This document shows positions 26,466-34,808 of a DNA stretch of 64,000 nt, piece after piece (position 1 is the first letter of the stretch; every line of letters starts with the position of its first letter). A program made the translations under genes and the position numbers. This stretch comes from Flavobacteriaceae bacterium (GTDB lineage Bacteria; Bacteroidota; Bacteroidia; Flavobacteriales; Flavobacteriaceae): contig SIHP01000011.1 in assembly GCA_004762155.1 (NCBI GenBank), forward strand, positions 62,001-126,000. Reading direction: 5' to 3'. The notes beneath the pieces were generated by a model. The model was not told the DNA's origin. It saw only the letters and a program-made list of their open reading frames with translations, and did no database searches.

Positions 26466-26948
26466 ATGCCAACAATAGTATTATTTACAAAAATAAAAGC
26501 AAAGCAAAAATTAGTTTTTGATTTGTCAAGAAGTATTGATTTACATTTAATTTCAACAGAAAAAACAAATGAAAAAGCAATTGCGGGAAGACTTGAAGGT
26601 TTAATTGAATTAGGAGAAACGGTAACTTGGCGCGCAAAACATTTAGGTGTATATCAAAATTTCACATCAAAAGTAATTGGTTGTAGAGACGCTGATTATT
26701 TTGCAGATGAAATGGTTTCAGGGGCTTTTAAAAGTTTTAAACATGAGCATTTTTTTTCTTATGAGAATGGAGAAACTATTTTAAAAGATGTTATGGAGTT
26801 TACTTCTCCATTAGGAGTATTAGGGAAATTAGCAGATTTTCTTTTTTTAGAGAAATATATGACTCGTTTTTTAATGCTAAGAAACAAAATCATCAAAGAG
26901 TTTGCAGAGTCAGATAAATGGAAAGAAATTTTAATCGCAGAGCGATAG
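26466..26948 (+). CDS. SRPBCC family protein
   Basis: 160 residues, soluble. The pattern is of the START/Bet v 1-like ligand-binding fold: an N-terminal strand with LVFDLSRSIDLHLIST, central strands (ETVTWRAKHLGVYQNFTSKVI, positions about 48-68), FKHEHFFSYENGETILKDVMEFTSPLGVLGKLAD (within 96-128) and a long C-terminal helix. Such proteins bind hydrophobic ligands or act as cyclases or coenzyme Q-binding proteins. It follows the TIGR01777 epimerase, a repeated partnership in bacteria, and probably works on the same unidentified compound. Confidence 0.85.
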   Translation: MPTIVLFTKIKAKQKLVFDLSRSIDLHLISTEKTNEKAIAGRLEGLIELGETVTWRAKHLGVYQNFTSKVIGCRDADYFADEMVSGAFKSFKHEHFFSYENGETILKDVMEFTSPLGVLGKLADFLFLEKYMTRFLMLRNKIIKEFAESDKWKEILIAER

Positions 26949-27006
26949 TCAATCCTTTAATTTAGATGTAACTAATAACAGTTTTTATACTAAAAACAGC
27001 TATAAA

Positions 27007-27384
27007 ATGAATTTTAAAAACACCAAAACTGCCATAATGTATTTAATAAGTTTTGTTTGGTTAATAAACGGACTTTTTTGTAAAGTTTTAAATGGTGTGC
27101 CAAGACATCAGCAAATTGTATCCAGAATATTAGGAGAACAATATGCAAGTGAGTTGACTATTATTATTGGTTTTTTTGAAATTGGTATGGTATTTTGGAT
27201 TTTAAGCCGATTTAAATCTAAGTTAAATGCGATTGTTCAAATAGTTATCGTAATAACTATGAATATTATAGAGTTCTTTTTTGCTTCAGATTTATTATTG
27301 TGGGGTAATTTTAATATCATATTTGCACTCTTATTTGTTACGTTAGTATATTATAATGAGTTTCTTAATCAAAAAAAAATATAA
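27007..27384 (+). CDS. DoxX-like membrane protein
   Basis: 125 residues with four hydrophobic segments at about 9-24, 50-66, 74-90 and 98-116. VWLINGLFCKVLNGVPRHQQIVSRIL near 16-41 matches the first conserved block of the DoxX-like superfamily. These proteins are poorly understood four-helix membrane proteins. The stop is directly followed by the ATG of the DUF2071 gene. A GTTTTTA/TAAAAAC inverted repeat with a three-base loop lies about 10 bases before the start. Confidence 0.75.
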   Translation: MNFKNTKTAIMYLISFVWLINGLFCKVLNGVPRHQQIVSRILGEQYASELTIIIGFFEIGMVFWILSRFKSKLNAIVQIVIVITMNIIEFFFASDLLLWGNFNIIFALLFVTLVYYNEFLNQKKI

Positions 27385-28122
27385 ATGTTATCATCTCTTA
27401 AAAATCATCCATTTGGAGTAGAAGCTTATTTTAAAAGCTCAATCGTTTTAACTTTTGCAGTACCTAAAGAAGCGTTACAGGGTTTAATACCAGAATGTTT
27501 AGAGCTAGATGTGTTTAAAGATAAATGGGCATTTATTGCAATGGCAATGGTAAGTACAAAAGATTTAAGACCAAAAGGTTTTCCTAAGTTTATGGGAAGT
27601 GATTTCTTTTTAACGGGGTATAGAGTTTTTGTACGTTATACAAATAATAAAGGAAAAAGGTTACGCGGTCTTTATATCTTAAAGTCAGAAACTAATAAAA
27701 AGAAGATGGCTTTTATGGGAAATATTTTTACACATTATAACTATACAACAACAGATATTAATGAAGTGAAAGATCAAGATGTTATTAAGCTTTATTCTGA
27801 GAAATCTAAGTTTATTATAAAGTTTACTACTTCAGAAGAACATATAGCGTTACCAGAATTTAGTCCGTTTGAAAACTGGAAAGAGGCAAGAAGATTTGCT
27901 GGACCTTTACCGTTTACGTTTACGTATAACGAGAAAACTAAAGAAGTTTTAATTATTGAAGGAGTCCGACAAAATTGGAAACCAAAACCAGTAAATATTA
28001 AAAGTTATGACATCAAGTTTTTAAAAGATTTAGATTTAGAAAAAAGTGTTTTGGCAAACGCATTTATCATAGAAGAGATTCCGTATTACTGGAAAAAAGG
28101 AAAAATAGAGTTATGGAAATAG
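27385..28122 (+). CDS. DUF2071-like protein (acetoacetate decarboxylase-like fold)
   Basis: 245 residues, soluble. FAVPKEALQGLIPECLELDVF near 23-43 and KWAFIAMAMVSTKDLRP near 46 correspond to the start of YqjF/DUF2071 proteins, in which a protein of beta-cone type resembles acetoacetate decarboxylase without certain catalytic activity. YNYTTTDINEV and the C-terminal IIEEIPYYWKKG follow. It belongs to the same translationally coupled series as its neighbours: no gap to the gene before, a 10-base overlap with the methyltransferase after. A second, divergent DUF2071 gene follows at 29266. Confidence 0.75.
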   Translation: MLSSLKNHPFGVEAYFKSSIVLTFAVPKEALQGLIPECLELDVFKDKWAFIAMAMVSTKDLRPKGFPKFMGSDFFLTGYRVFVRYTNNKGKRLRGLYILKSETNKKKMAFMGNIFTHYNYTTTDINEVKDQDVIKLYSEKSKFIIKFTTSEEHIALPEFSPFENWKEARRFAGPLPFTFTYNEKTKEVLIIEGVRQNWKPKPVNIKSYDIKFLKDLDLEKSVLANAFIIEEIPYYWKKGKIELWK

Positions 28123-28865
28123 AAAGAAAAAGATTTCAAGGAGTTTTAAATATAGTAAGTTTCAATAGGCATTTTTATGTTGTTGGAATGTTAGTTTTAA
28201 GTTTAATTATTACCAGTCAAATAGTATTCAAATGGTCTAATACATTGCTTTTTGGAATTATATTATTGTTTCTTTATGGTTTTATAGTTCCGCTGATAGT
28301 CTCTGCATATGTGTACGATTTCTCTAAATATTATACATTTAATTGGTTAGATGCTGTTTTGAATTCAGATTTAAATCCGAAAAAAATAGTGAATATAAAT
28401 GCAGGTTTTGATGAAACCAGTTTTAGTATTAAAAACAAATTTCCAGAAGCTAATTTAAAAGTTTTTGATTTTTATAATGTAAAAGAACATACAGAGCCTG
28501 CAATTATAAGAGCAAGAAAAGTAACACAAGAATATCCAAATACACAACAAATAAAATCGAATCATATTCCGTTAACAGATAATGCTGTAGATGTAGTTTT
28601 TCTTTTGTCGGCAGTTCATGAAATAAGAAAAGAAGAAGAGAAAGTACTATTTTTAAAAGAATGTCATAGGATATGTAAACCAGGTGGAAAAGTAATTATA
28701 GTAGAACATTTAAGAGATTTCCCTAATTTCTTAGCTTTCTCAGTAGGATTTACCCATTTTTTTTCTAAAAGAGTATGGAGTCGAGTGTTAAAAAAAGCAG
28801 GTTTTGAAATTATTGAAGAAACTAAATTTACACCATTTATGTCAATTTTTAATTCGTATTCATAA
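28113..28865 (+). CDS. Membrane-associated SAM-dependent methyltransferase-like protein
   Basis: 250 residues. Two hydrophobic segments near 24-40 and 44-68 are followed by a class I methyltransferase-like domain from about 88: a weakened glycine loop (NINAGFDETSF), then IPLTDNAVDVVFLLSAVHEIR (motif IV region), HRICKPGGKVIIVEHLRD and KAGFEII, as in UbiE/type 11 methyltransferases. The acidic ribose-binding position is not clear, so activity is uncertain. It overlaps the preceding gene by 10 bases and shares the base A of TAATG with the following start, so translation is tightly coupled. Confidence 0.78.
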   Translation: MEIERKRFQGVLNIVSFNRHFYVVGMLVLSLIITSQIVFKWSNTLLFGIILLFLYGFIVPLIVSAYVYDFSKYYTFNWLDAVLNSDLNPKKIVNINAGFDETSFSIKNKFPEANLKVFDFYNVKEHTEPAIIRARKVTQEYPNTQQIKSNHIPLTDNAVDVVFLLSAVHEIRKEEEKVLFLKECHRICKPGGKVIIVEHLRDFPNFLAFSVGFTHFFSKRVWSRVLKKAGFEIIEETKFTPFMSIFNSYS

Positions 28866-29260
28866 TGTACATTCATTTAAAAATAATAAGTATTTTTTTA
28901 ATGTCATTGGCATTATTACATGTTGGTTTTCCAAAATATTTTAATTGGAAAAAAGAGTTAAGTTCTTTAAGTTTAATAAACAAACAAATGATGGAAGTTC
29001 ATACGTTTTTTATAGCGCTTCTAGTGTTTTTAATAGGTGTATTATGTTTTAGTGCAACAGCAGAAATTTTACATACAAGTTTAGGAAAAAAAGTGTCATT
29101 TGGCTTGGGGATTTTCTGGTTGATAAGATTGTTTTTTCAGTTTTTTGTGTATTCCTCTAAGTTATGGAAAGGCAAAACATTTGAAACCATAATGCATATT
29201 TTGTTTACTGCGTTTTGGTTGTATTTAAGTAGTGTGTTTTTTATAATATCTTTAAATTAA
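28865..29260 (+). CDS. Four-helix membrane protein
   Basis: 131 residues with hydrophobic segments at about 6-22, 43-66, 74-93 and 103-128. No recognised motif apart from an even helix spacing. Its ATG overlaps the preceding TAA by one base (TAATG) and it is followed after five bases by the second DUF2071 gene. Function unknown. Confidence 0.7.
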   Translation: MYIHLKIISIFLMSLALLHVGFPKYFNWKKELSSLSLINKQMMEVHTFFIALLVFLIGVLCFSATAEILHTSLGKKVSFGLGIFWLIRLFFQFFVYSSKLWKGKTFETIMHILFTAFWLYLSSVFFIISLN

Positions 29261-29265
29261 ATAAT

Positions 29266-29973
29266 ATGAGTTTTTTAACCGCCGAATGGCGAAAGTTAGT
29301 AATGATAAATTACGAGGTAGCTCCAGAAATATTACAAAAGTATGTTCCAAAAGGAACAGCACTCGATTTTTTTGAAGGAAAATGTTATGTGAGTCTAGTT
29401 GGTTTTATGTTTTTAAACACAAAACTATTAGGTATAAAAGTTCCATTTCATAGTAATTTTGAAGAAGTAAACCTACGTTTTTATGTAAAGAGAAGAGTAG
29501 GAGAAGAAACAAAAAGAGGCGTAGTTTTTACAAAAGAGATTGTTCCAAAACCAGCAATTACTTTTGTAGCAAATACTATTTATAAAGAAAATTACGAAAC
29601 ACTACCAATGAAACATTCTTGGAAAGAAGATCATGATAGTTTAAAGGTTTCTTATAAATGGAAAACTAAAAATAAATGGAATACTATTTTTGTTGAAGCT
29701 AAAAATGAAAGAGAAAAAATTAAAGAAAACTCTGTTATAGAATTTATTTCCGAACATTATTGGGGATATGCAAAAAAGAATGAAAATGAAACAAATGAAT
29801 ATGAAGTAAAGCATCCAAAATGGGAATATTACCCTATAAGTAATTATAAATTAAATGTTGATTTTAGTACAAATTATGGAGATGAATTCAAAGCTTTGAA
29901 TGAAGTTATACCTAACTCAGTAATGTTATTAGAAGGATCTGAGATTTCTGTAGAAAATAAAACCACTCTTTAA
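29266..29973 (+). CDS. DUF2071 family protein (YqjF-like)
   Basis: 235 residues, soluble. WRKLVMINYEVAPEILQKYVPKGTALDFFEGKCYVSLVGFMFLNTKLLGI (landmarks within 8-56) and EEVNLRFYVKRR near 66 are typical DUF2071 blocks. The C-terminus has PNSVMLLEGSEISVE. The fold is acetoacetate decarboxylase-like and no activity is established. It is the last gene of the run headed by the GbsR/MarR-type regulator; a bidirectional terminator overlaps its stop. Confidence 0.9.
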   Translation: MSFLTAEWRKLVMINYEVAPEILQKYVPKGTALDFFEGKCYVSLVGFMFLNTKLLGIKVPFHSNFEEVNLRFYVKRRVGEETKRGVVFTKEIVPKPAITFVANTIYKENYETLPMKHSWKEDHDSLKVSYKWKTKNKWNTIFVEAKNEREKIKENSVIEFISEHYWGYAKKNENETNEYEVKHPKWEYYPISNYKLNVDFSTNYGDEFKALNEVIPNSVMLLEGSEISVENKTTL

Positions 29974-29988
29974 ATAAAGAATGGTTTT
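29959..29988. terminator. Bidirectional terminator
   Basis: Outer stem AAAACCA with TGGTTTT, and an inner CTTT/AAAG pairing after short mismatches; it lies between the DUF2071 gene and the convergent FKBP gene. Confidence 0.65.
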
Positions 29989-29999
29989 ATTGAAGTTTA

Positions 30000-30443
30000 T
30001 TAATTGATTTTCGTTAAATCGATATCAAAGATAATAACTGATCCACCTGGAATTGAACCAGAACCTTGTGAACCATATCCTAAACTCGCAGGTAAAATAA
30101 AAGTACCAGAACCTTCTTCTTTTAAGAGCTGAGTACCTTCACGGAATCCAGATATTAAATTGGAAAGGTTAAAAGTAGCATTAGTAGATTGATCAAAAAT
30201 AGCACCATCTAAAAAGTAACCTTTATAAGCTACTGTCACATTTGAAGTTGAAGAAGGATGATCTCCAGTTCCTTCAGTGGATATTATATAATACAATCCA
30301 GAATTTGTTTTTTGAGCAGTTAAATTATTATCATTTAAGTACGTTAAAATTTCAGCTTCATTTTGTTTGTCATAATTAACTTCTTCATCACTAGAACAGG
30401 AAAATAATATGATTAAAATAAGAAATGTAAATAGTTTTTTCAA
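30000..30443 (-). CDS. FKBP-type peptidyl-prolyl isomerase lipoprotein
   Basis: 147 residues. A lipoprotein signal peptide ends at LFSC (Cys16), followed by an Asp/Glu-rich linker, a short helical N-domain and one FKBP domain: TVAYKGYFLDGAIFDQS near 76 and EGSGTFILPASLGYGSQGSGSIPGGSVIIFDIDL (positions about 110-143) with the usual Tyr, Phe, Asp and Ile active-site residues. It catalyses proline cis-trans isomerisation during periplasmic or outer-membrane protein folding. Single gene, convergent with the DUF2071 run. Confidence 0.92.
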   Translation of the reverse strand: MKKLFTFLILIILFSCSSDEEVNYDKQNEAEILTYLNDNNLTAQKTNSGLYYIISTEGTGDHPSSTSNVTVAYKGYFLDGAIFDQSTNATFNLSNLISGFREGTQLLKEEGSGTFILPASLGYGSQGSGSIPGGSVIIFDIDLTKIN

Positions 30444-30706
30444 TGTGAAATATTTTAAAGTTAAATTTTATATTATAAGGATTTAATGCTCAAATATAAA
30501 AAGATAAACTAAGGTAATTATAGTCTCAAAGAGATAAGATTTTTAGGTAGTTTCATAGAAATGTATTTAGATTAATAGATGAAAAATATTTTTTCGTATA
30601 TTTATAGTTAACTACACTTAATGTTTTTTGTTGAAAGACTTCCTGAATAATATTACATAATTATACTATATCTTTTTTAAGATTCTTCAAAACCTATTCT
30701 TTTAGA

Positions 30707-31111
30707 ATGAAAAAAACAATCACAATTTTATTACTTATATTTTCATGTATTAGTTTTGCTCAGCTAGACAAAAACAGCTTGTTAGTAATACCAGTAGCTA
30801 GTAATTTAGCAGAGTTAACAAATATAACAACAGCCAATGTAGGTAGTATTGCTTATGTTAATGATACTTCAAAAGAGTTGTATGTTTATAATGGTTCTAG
30901 TTGGATAAAGGTATTAGATAATTCTCCAGTAATAACAAATGAAGTCTTAGTTGAAGATATAGATTATATTTATGTATCTGTTTTAATAAACGGAACTAGT
31001 TGGATGGTAACTCGTTATCATAGAATAGATATTAATACAGAAACAAGTGCAATGGGTACTGGAACACAACCTACAGCATTGGCAGCGATAGCAGCGCTTA
31101 CCTACAATTAA
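30707..31111 (+). CDS. Small secreted protein
   Basis: 134 residues with a signal peptide (TITILLLIFSCISFAQ, cut near 19). The mature part has SIAYVNDTSKELYVYNGSSW near 47, a phrase seen in many flavobacterial surface or tail-like proteins, and an Ala/Thr-rich end. No C-terminal type IX sorting domain is visible. It stands 12 bases before the large secreted-protein gene and is likely co-transcribed. The 263-base region upstream contains no other gene. Confidence 0.65.
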   Translation: MKKTITILLLIFSCISFAQLDKNSLLVIPVASNLAELTNITTANVGSIAYVNDTSKELYVYNGSSWIKVLDNSPVITNEVLVEDIDYIYVSVLINGTSWMVTRYHRIDINTETSAMGTGTQPTALAAIAALTYN

Positions 31112-31123
31112 AAAAAGAAAATT

Positions 31124-33043
31124 ATGAAGTTAACAAATGTTCTTTTTTTATTAGGATGTGTATTTACAATAAAAGCTCAAATAACATATAATGCAACTTA
31201 TAATCCAGGAGGAAATGGAGGAGCTAGACCAGCTGTTATTGTTTCTGGAACGCAAACTGGTGATGATCTAAGAACTTTTATTATTGCAAATCCAACTTAT
31301 GGAACTGTAACCAATAACGATATTACGTTTAATGTAGAGTTAGCAATTAATGATAATGCTGTTTTTACAGATAATAATGCTGTTTATCATTTTCCGGATG
31401 TTTATAGATATACACCAAGAACAAATTGTACAGTAAACTTTACAGATATAACTATTCATTATACAGGAAGTCAAAAGGGGCATTCTTTTAACCGTGCCTA
31501 TACAGCGAATTTCACAAGAGTTTTTTATTTACAAGGTGTAACATCTGGAAGAAGTGATTTCTTTAATAATGGAGGATATACTTTTAATATGGATAATGTA
31601 ACCTTTGTAAGTTATGGAGGCTCAGATTTTATTCATTTCCAAACTAATGTAACGTTAAATAACATTACAATTACCAATGCACTAGGCGGACTTAATTTTG
31701 AACCTGGAGCAAGAGCTGCTGGTGATGTTGAAATTATTAATAATTTAAAATTAGAAGGTGTAACAAGAATGGTTGGAGGTTCTGGATCTCAAGGAGATTT
31801 TAAAACGTTTGATATGAATTGGGATGCAACTAATTGGAATTTTAGCCCTAGAAATGTAGATTTCTTTTTTGTAAATCCAATAAAACCTGCGGGTTGGACA
31901 GGCTATTCTGGTGGAGGAACATTGCCCGTACAAGAGTTTTATACGCACGATGTAACTTTAACAGATACAGATTTAAATCCTTTAACAGGAATTACAATTA
32001 CGTTATATAACAATGACTCTGATAGTTTTGATTATACAGAAATTTCAGATGCTCAAGGTCAAATAACGCAACAAGAAGTTTTAAAAATAGACAATACACA
32101 GGCTTTAAATTTTGATAGAGGTTCGTCTACGATTGTGGTTCCTAATTATTTGAAAAAATACTATGCAGTAAATAAAAATTTTACCGAAGCTGTAACTGAT
32201 AATATAGTAATTGTAGATGATGAATTTATAAGTGAAACAAATGAGGTAACAGTTAGTGCTTATGCTGGAATTACAATAGATCATGGAGCTAAAACAATAA
32301 CTATTTCTCAAAATAGAACTCTTTGTGAATTGTATGATTTTCTAAAGTTGAATAAAATGAATAATTTAACGGAACCATCAATAACATCATTTTTGGCAAC
32401 ACCAGAAACTGATGTTTTAGATATTTCAGATTATCAATTTATTTTATCGGGAACAGCAATTATTTCACCTTGTGATAAATTTGTAAAACTAGAAAGTTCC
32501 GCAACAGCTACTATTGCCGATATTGATAATCTGCAAGTAGGTTTAGAAGACGCAGTAACACTGTATAAGTATATAAATATATCCAATATTATAAGTGCAG
32601 ATTTTACTATTTCTGATAATTCTGTTGTACCAGCTAGTATTTTTTTATCAGAAACAAATTATACAGGGGAAAGTAATAGTGTTACGCAATTGAATAGTAA
32701 TAATGTTCGTATTGATGTAACCCGAGATGGTTATACAGATTGGAGTATAGAACAAGATTTCTCAGGATCAGAAGATATATATAGATTTGTAGTGTATCAA
32801 GCACCGATTCCAGAGCCAGCGAGTTCTTTAAATCAAGAAGAGATTCTTTTTATAGCAAAGAAAATCTTAACTAAAAACGAGGGAATTCTTCAACAAGTAA
32901 ATGGTACAACACCAAACGTTACCATTAATAATATTACTCAAAATGCTAGTTTACAGGCAACAGAAGAACGTCAAGAAGAAATATTAGATTTATTAAAACG
33001 TATTCTTGTAAAAACAACAGTAATAAAAAAACGTTTGGAATAA
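31124..33043 (+). CDS. Large secreted protein, probable beta-rich surface protein
   Basis: 639 residues with a signal peptide (VLFLLGCVFTIKAQ, cut near 18). Residues 20-250 are rich in Asn, Thr and Gly with regular strand spacing, suggesting a right-handed beta-helix. A CnaB-like segment (LTDTDLNPLTGITITLYNND, near 285) follows, and the C-terminus is two amphipathic helices with repeated ILFIAKKILTKNEGILQQV and DLLKRILVKTTVIKKRLE. I recognise no enzyme motif. The last 18 residues recur in a short relic at 39524, 6.5 kb away. Confidence 0.65.
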   Translation: MKLTNVLFLLGCVFTIKAQITYNATYNPGGNGGARPAVIVSGTQTGDDLRTFIIANPTYGTVTNNDITFNVELAINDNAVFTDNNAVYHFPDVYRYTPRTNCTVNFTDITIHYTGSQKGHSFNRAYTANFTRVFYLQGVTSGRSDFFNNGGYTFNMDNVTFVSYGGSDFIHFQTNVTLNNITITNALGGLNFEPGARAAGDVEIINNLKLEGVTRMVGGSGSQGDFKTFDMNWDATNWNFSPRNVDFFFVNPIKPAGWTGYSGGGTLPVQEFYTHDVTLTDTDLNPLTGITITLYNNDSDSFDYTEISDAQGQITQQEVLKIDNTQALNFDRGSSTIVVPNYLKKYYAVNKNFTEAVTDNIVIVDDEFISETNEVTVSAYAGITIDHGAKTITISQNRTLCELYDFLKLNKMNNLTEPSITSFLATPETDVLDISDYQFILSGTAIISPCDKFVKLESSATATIADIDNLQVGLEDAVTLYKYINISNIISADFTISDNSVVPASIFLSETNYTGESNSVTQLNSNNVRIDVTRDGYTDWSIEQDFSGSEDIYRFVVYQAPIPEPASSLNQEEILFIAKKILTKNEGILQQVNGTTPNVTINNITQNASLQATEERQEEILDLLKRILVKTTVIKKRLE

Positions 33044-33075
33044 TAGATAAGCTATTTCTAAATAATCTTTTCTGT

Positions 33076-33105
33076 ACAAGCTATTAAAATTAAGTAATAG
33101 CTTGT
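33076..33105 (+). terminator. Intrinsic terminator of the large secreted-protein gene
   Basis: Perfect 11-base stem ACAAGCTATTA with TAATAGCTTGT and an 8-base loop, followed by a T-rich stretch. Confidence 0.75.
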
Positions 33106-33146
33106 TATTTCTTTATAGAAGATAAAGTCATATACTTCTAATATTT

Positions 33147-34799
33147 TTATTTAACTGTAAAATTATATTTTAAAGAGACAGGTTCTGAATTATTTGTAAA
33201 TCCTTCTATATTTATTTCATAGTCACCAGTAACATCTGAGGTAAAAAAAGAGATATTTTTATTTGCAAAATTAAAATTTGGATTCCAGTATAATTGTGTC
33301 CTATAATCAGGTATTCGATCTTTTTTATTATGAGTATAGTTTTCTTTAAAGTATTTTTTTTCAGGTTGTGGAGCTAAAACACTAAATTCATTATTGAATT
33401 TAGGAATATAATCTTTTTTAAAAGTATCTATAAATATTATACCTTGGTATATTTCACTACCAAATATGTATTTATTTTTAATAATTGATATTTGATTTAT
33501 TCTGTTAGGGTTAAAATCAAATAATTCATTATGATTATAAATTATATAGCCATCTAAAACTACTAAAGTTGGTTTTGTAACATCGGGTTGAGAGATGTTG
33601 TCTCTAATATGTACGTGATATTGTCCTTCTTTTTCTGTGTAAAAAGCATTATTAAGAATCTCAATAATAGTTTCTTTAATAGTTCTAAATCTTTTATAGT
33701 CATCTAGTTTATAAATGAGTTTTTTACCATGAAAAATATCTTTTGAAGCGGTAAAAAAAGAACTGTCTTTTTTTACTTTATTATAAGCACTTTCAATTTG
33801 AATAAATAGAGATTTTTTAGAAATAATTTGAGCTGTATTTTTGTCAATTATTAACTCTTTAAAATCATCAAATTCTTTGTTTAACTTTTTTTCTTTATTT
33901 AGGGTAATGATATAGTTTTCTCTTTCTTTATCTAAAATTTGAAGGTTTAGCTTATTTGTGTTTAAATCTTCTAAAAGTATATAAAACATTCCATCTTCAT
34001 CAGTAATAGTTGTTTTTGTTACAGGGTTTTCAGAATTGGTACTTACTCCTATTTTTATTGCAGACACTTTAAGACCTTCTTTTTTGGGTGTAATTTCACC
34101 AGAGAAAATATTTCCTCTTATTTCAGGAATGTTAAAAGCTGTATCTTTTTTAGTAATATATATTGTTTTTAGAAAGCTTTTAGATGTGTGTTTTTTAGGG
34201 ATAAATGAATTGATTTGTCGAGATACAGAAATAGAATAGTTACCTTTCTTTAATTTGTTTTTTAAAGGAAAAATAACTTGTTCTCTTTTAGCATAAGTTT
34301 TGTTGTTTTTTAAAATTAAAGAAGCATCTTTTTCTTCAGAAAGAACAATTGTGTTTTTTTTGTCTTTTTCTCTGTTTATTTTAGTTTCAAATGGATTTAC
34401 AATGTAAATATTTTCTTCAAAATATTTTTTTTCATTTGTCATCCACCTTGTATAAGCAACTAACTTGTATGAGCCACTTTTTAAACCAGATTTAATAAAT
34501 AAATCACTATTACCAGTTCCGTTTTTTAAATTGATTTTTTGTTTTATAAGACTAGTATTTTCTGAATCCAATAATTCAATATATGCTAGTTTACTAAAGT
34601 TTGAAAAGTTATTATCAGTATCTAAACAATAAATTTTATAATATAAAGTTTCACCAGTAATTAGAAAATTGTTGTTTGTGTGTACAAATATTTTCTCTTT
34701 AGGAGAGTAGTTGAAGTTTTCAGCAGTATTTTTTGATTGTGCTTTTAATAAAAAAGAAATGTTTGCTAGAAATACAATTAATAAAAGTAGTTTTCTCAT
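33147..34799 (-). CDS. MG2-like secreted protein with a plug-like C-terminus
   Basis: 550 residues with a signal peptide (LLLIVFLANISFLLKAQ). The N-terminal part, KEKIFVHTNNNFLITGETLYYKIYCLD (within 34-61) followed by KSGSYKLVAYTRWM near 132, is the alpha-2-macroglobulin-like MG2 module found in large Bacteroidetes outer-membrane proteins. A carboxypeptidase-regulatory-like segment (TTITDEDGMFYILL) follows near 265. The end, TLVVLDGYIIYNHNELFDF and GSEIYQGIIFIDTF near 450, resembles a TonB plug domain, but no beta barrel follows. It follows a DUF4249 gene and a TonB receptor in one operon. Confidence 0.75.
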   Translation of the reverse strand: MRKLLLLIVFLANISFLLKAQSKNTAENFNYSPKEKIFVHTNNNFLITGETLYYKIYCLDTDNNFSNFSKLAYIELLDSENTSLIKQKINLKNGTGNSDLFIKSGLKSGSYKLVAYTRWMTNEKKYFEENIYIVNPFETKINREKDKKNTIVLSEEKDASLILKNNKTYAKREQVIFPLKNKLKKGNYSISVSRQINSFIPKKHTSKSFLKTIYITKKDTAFNIPEIRGNIFSGEITPKKEGLKVSAIKIGVSTNSENPVTKTTITDEDGMFYILLEDLNTNKLNLQILDKERENYIITLNKEKKLNKEFDDFKELIIDKNTAQIISKKSLFIQIESAYNKVKKDSSFFTASKDIFHGKKLIYKLDDYKRFRTIKETIIEILNNAFYTEKEGQYHVHIRDNISQPDVTKPTLVVLDGYIIYNHNELFDFNPNRINQISIIKNKYIFGSEIYQGIIFIDTFKKDYIPKFNNEFSVLAPQPEKKYFKENYTHNKKDRIPDYRTQLYWNPNFNFANKNISFFTSDVTGDYEINIEGFTNNSEPVSLKYNFTVK

Positions 34800-34808
34800 G
34801 TTTTTTTT

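Noticed and set aside
31124..33043. Type IX secretion sorting domain at the C-terminus
   Set aside because: The end is two amphipathic helices with Lys/Arg, unlike a beta-rich sorting domain.
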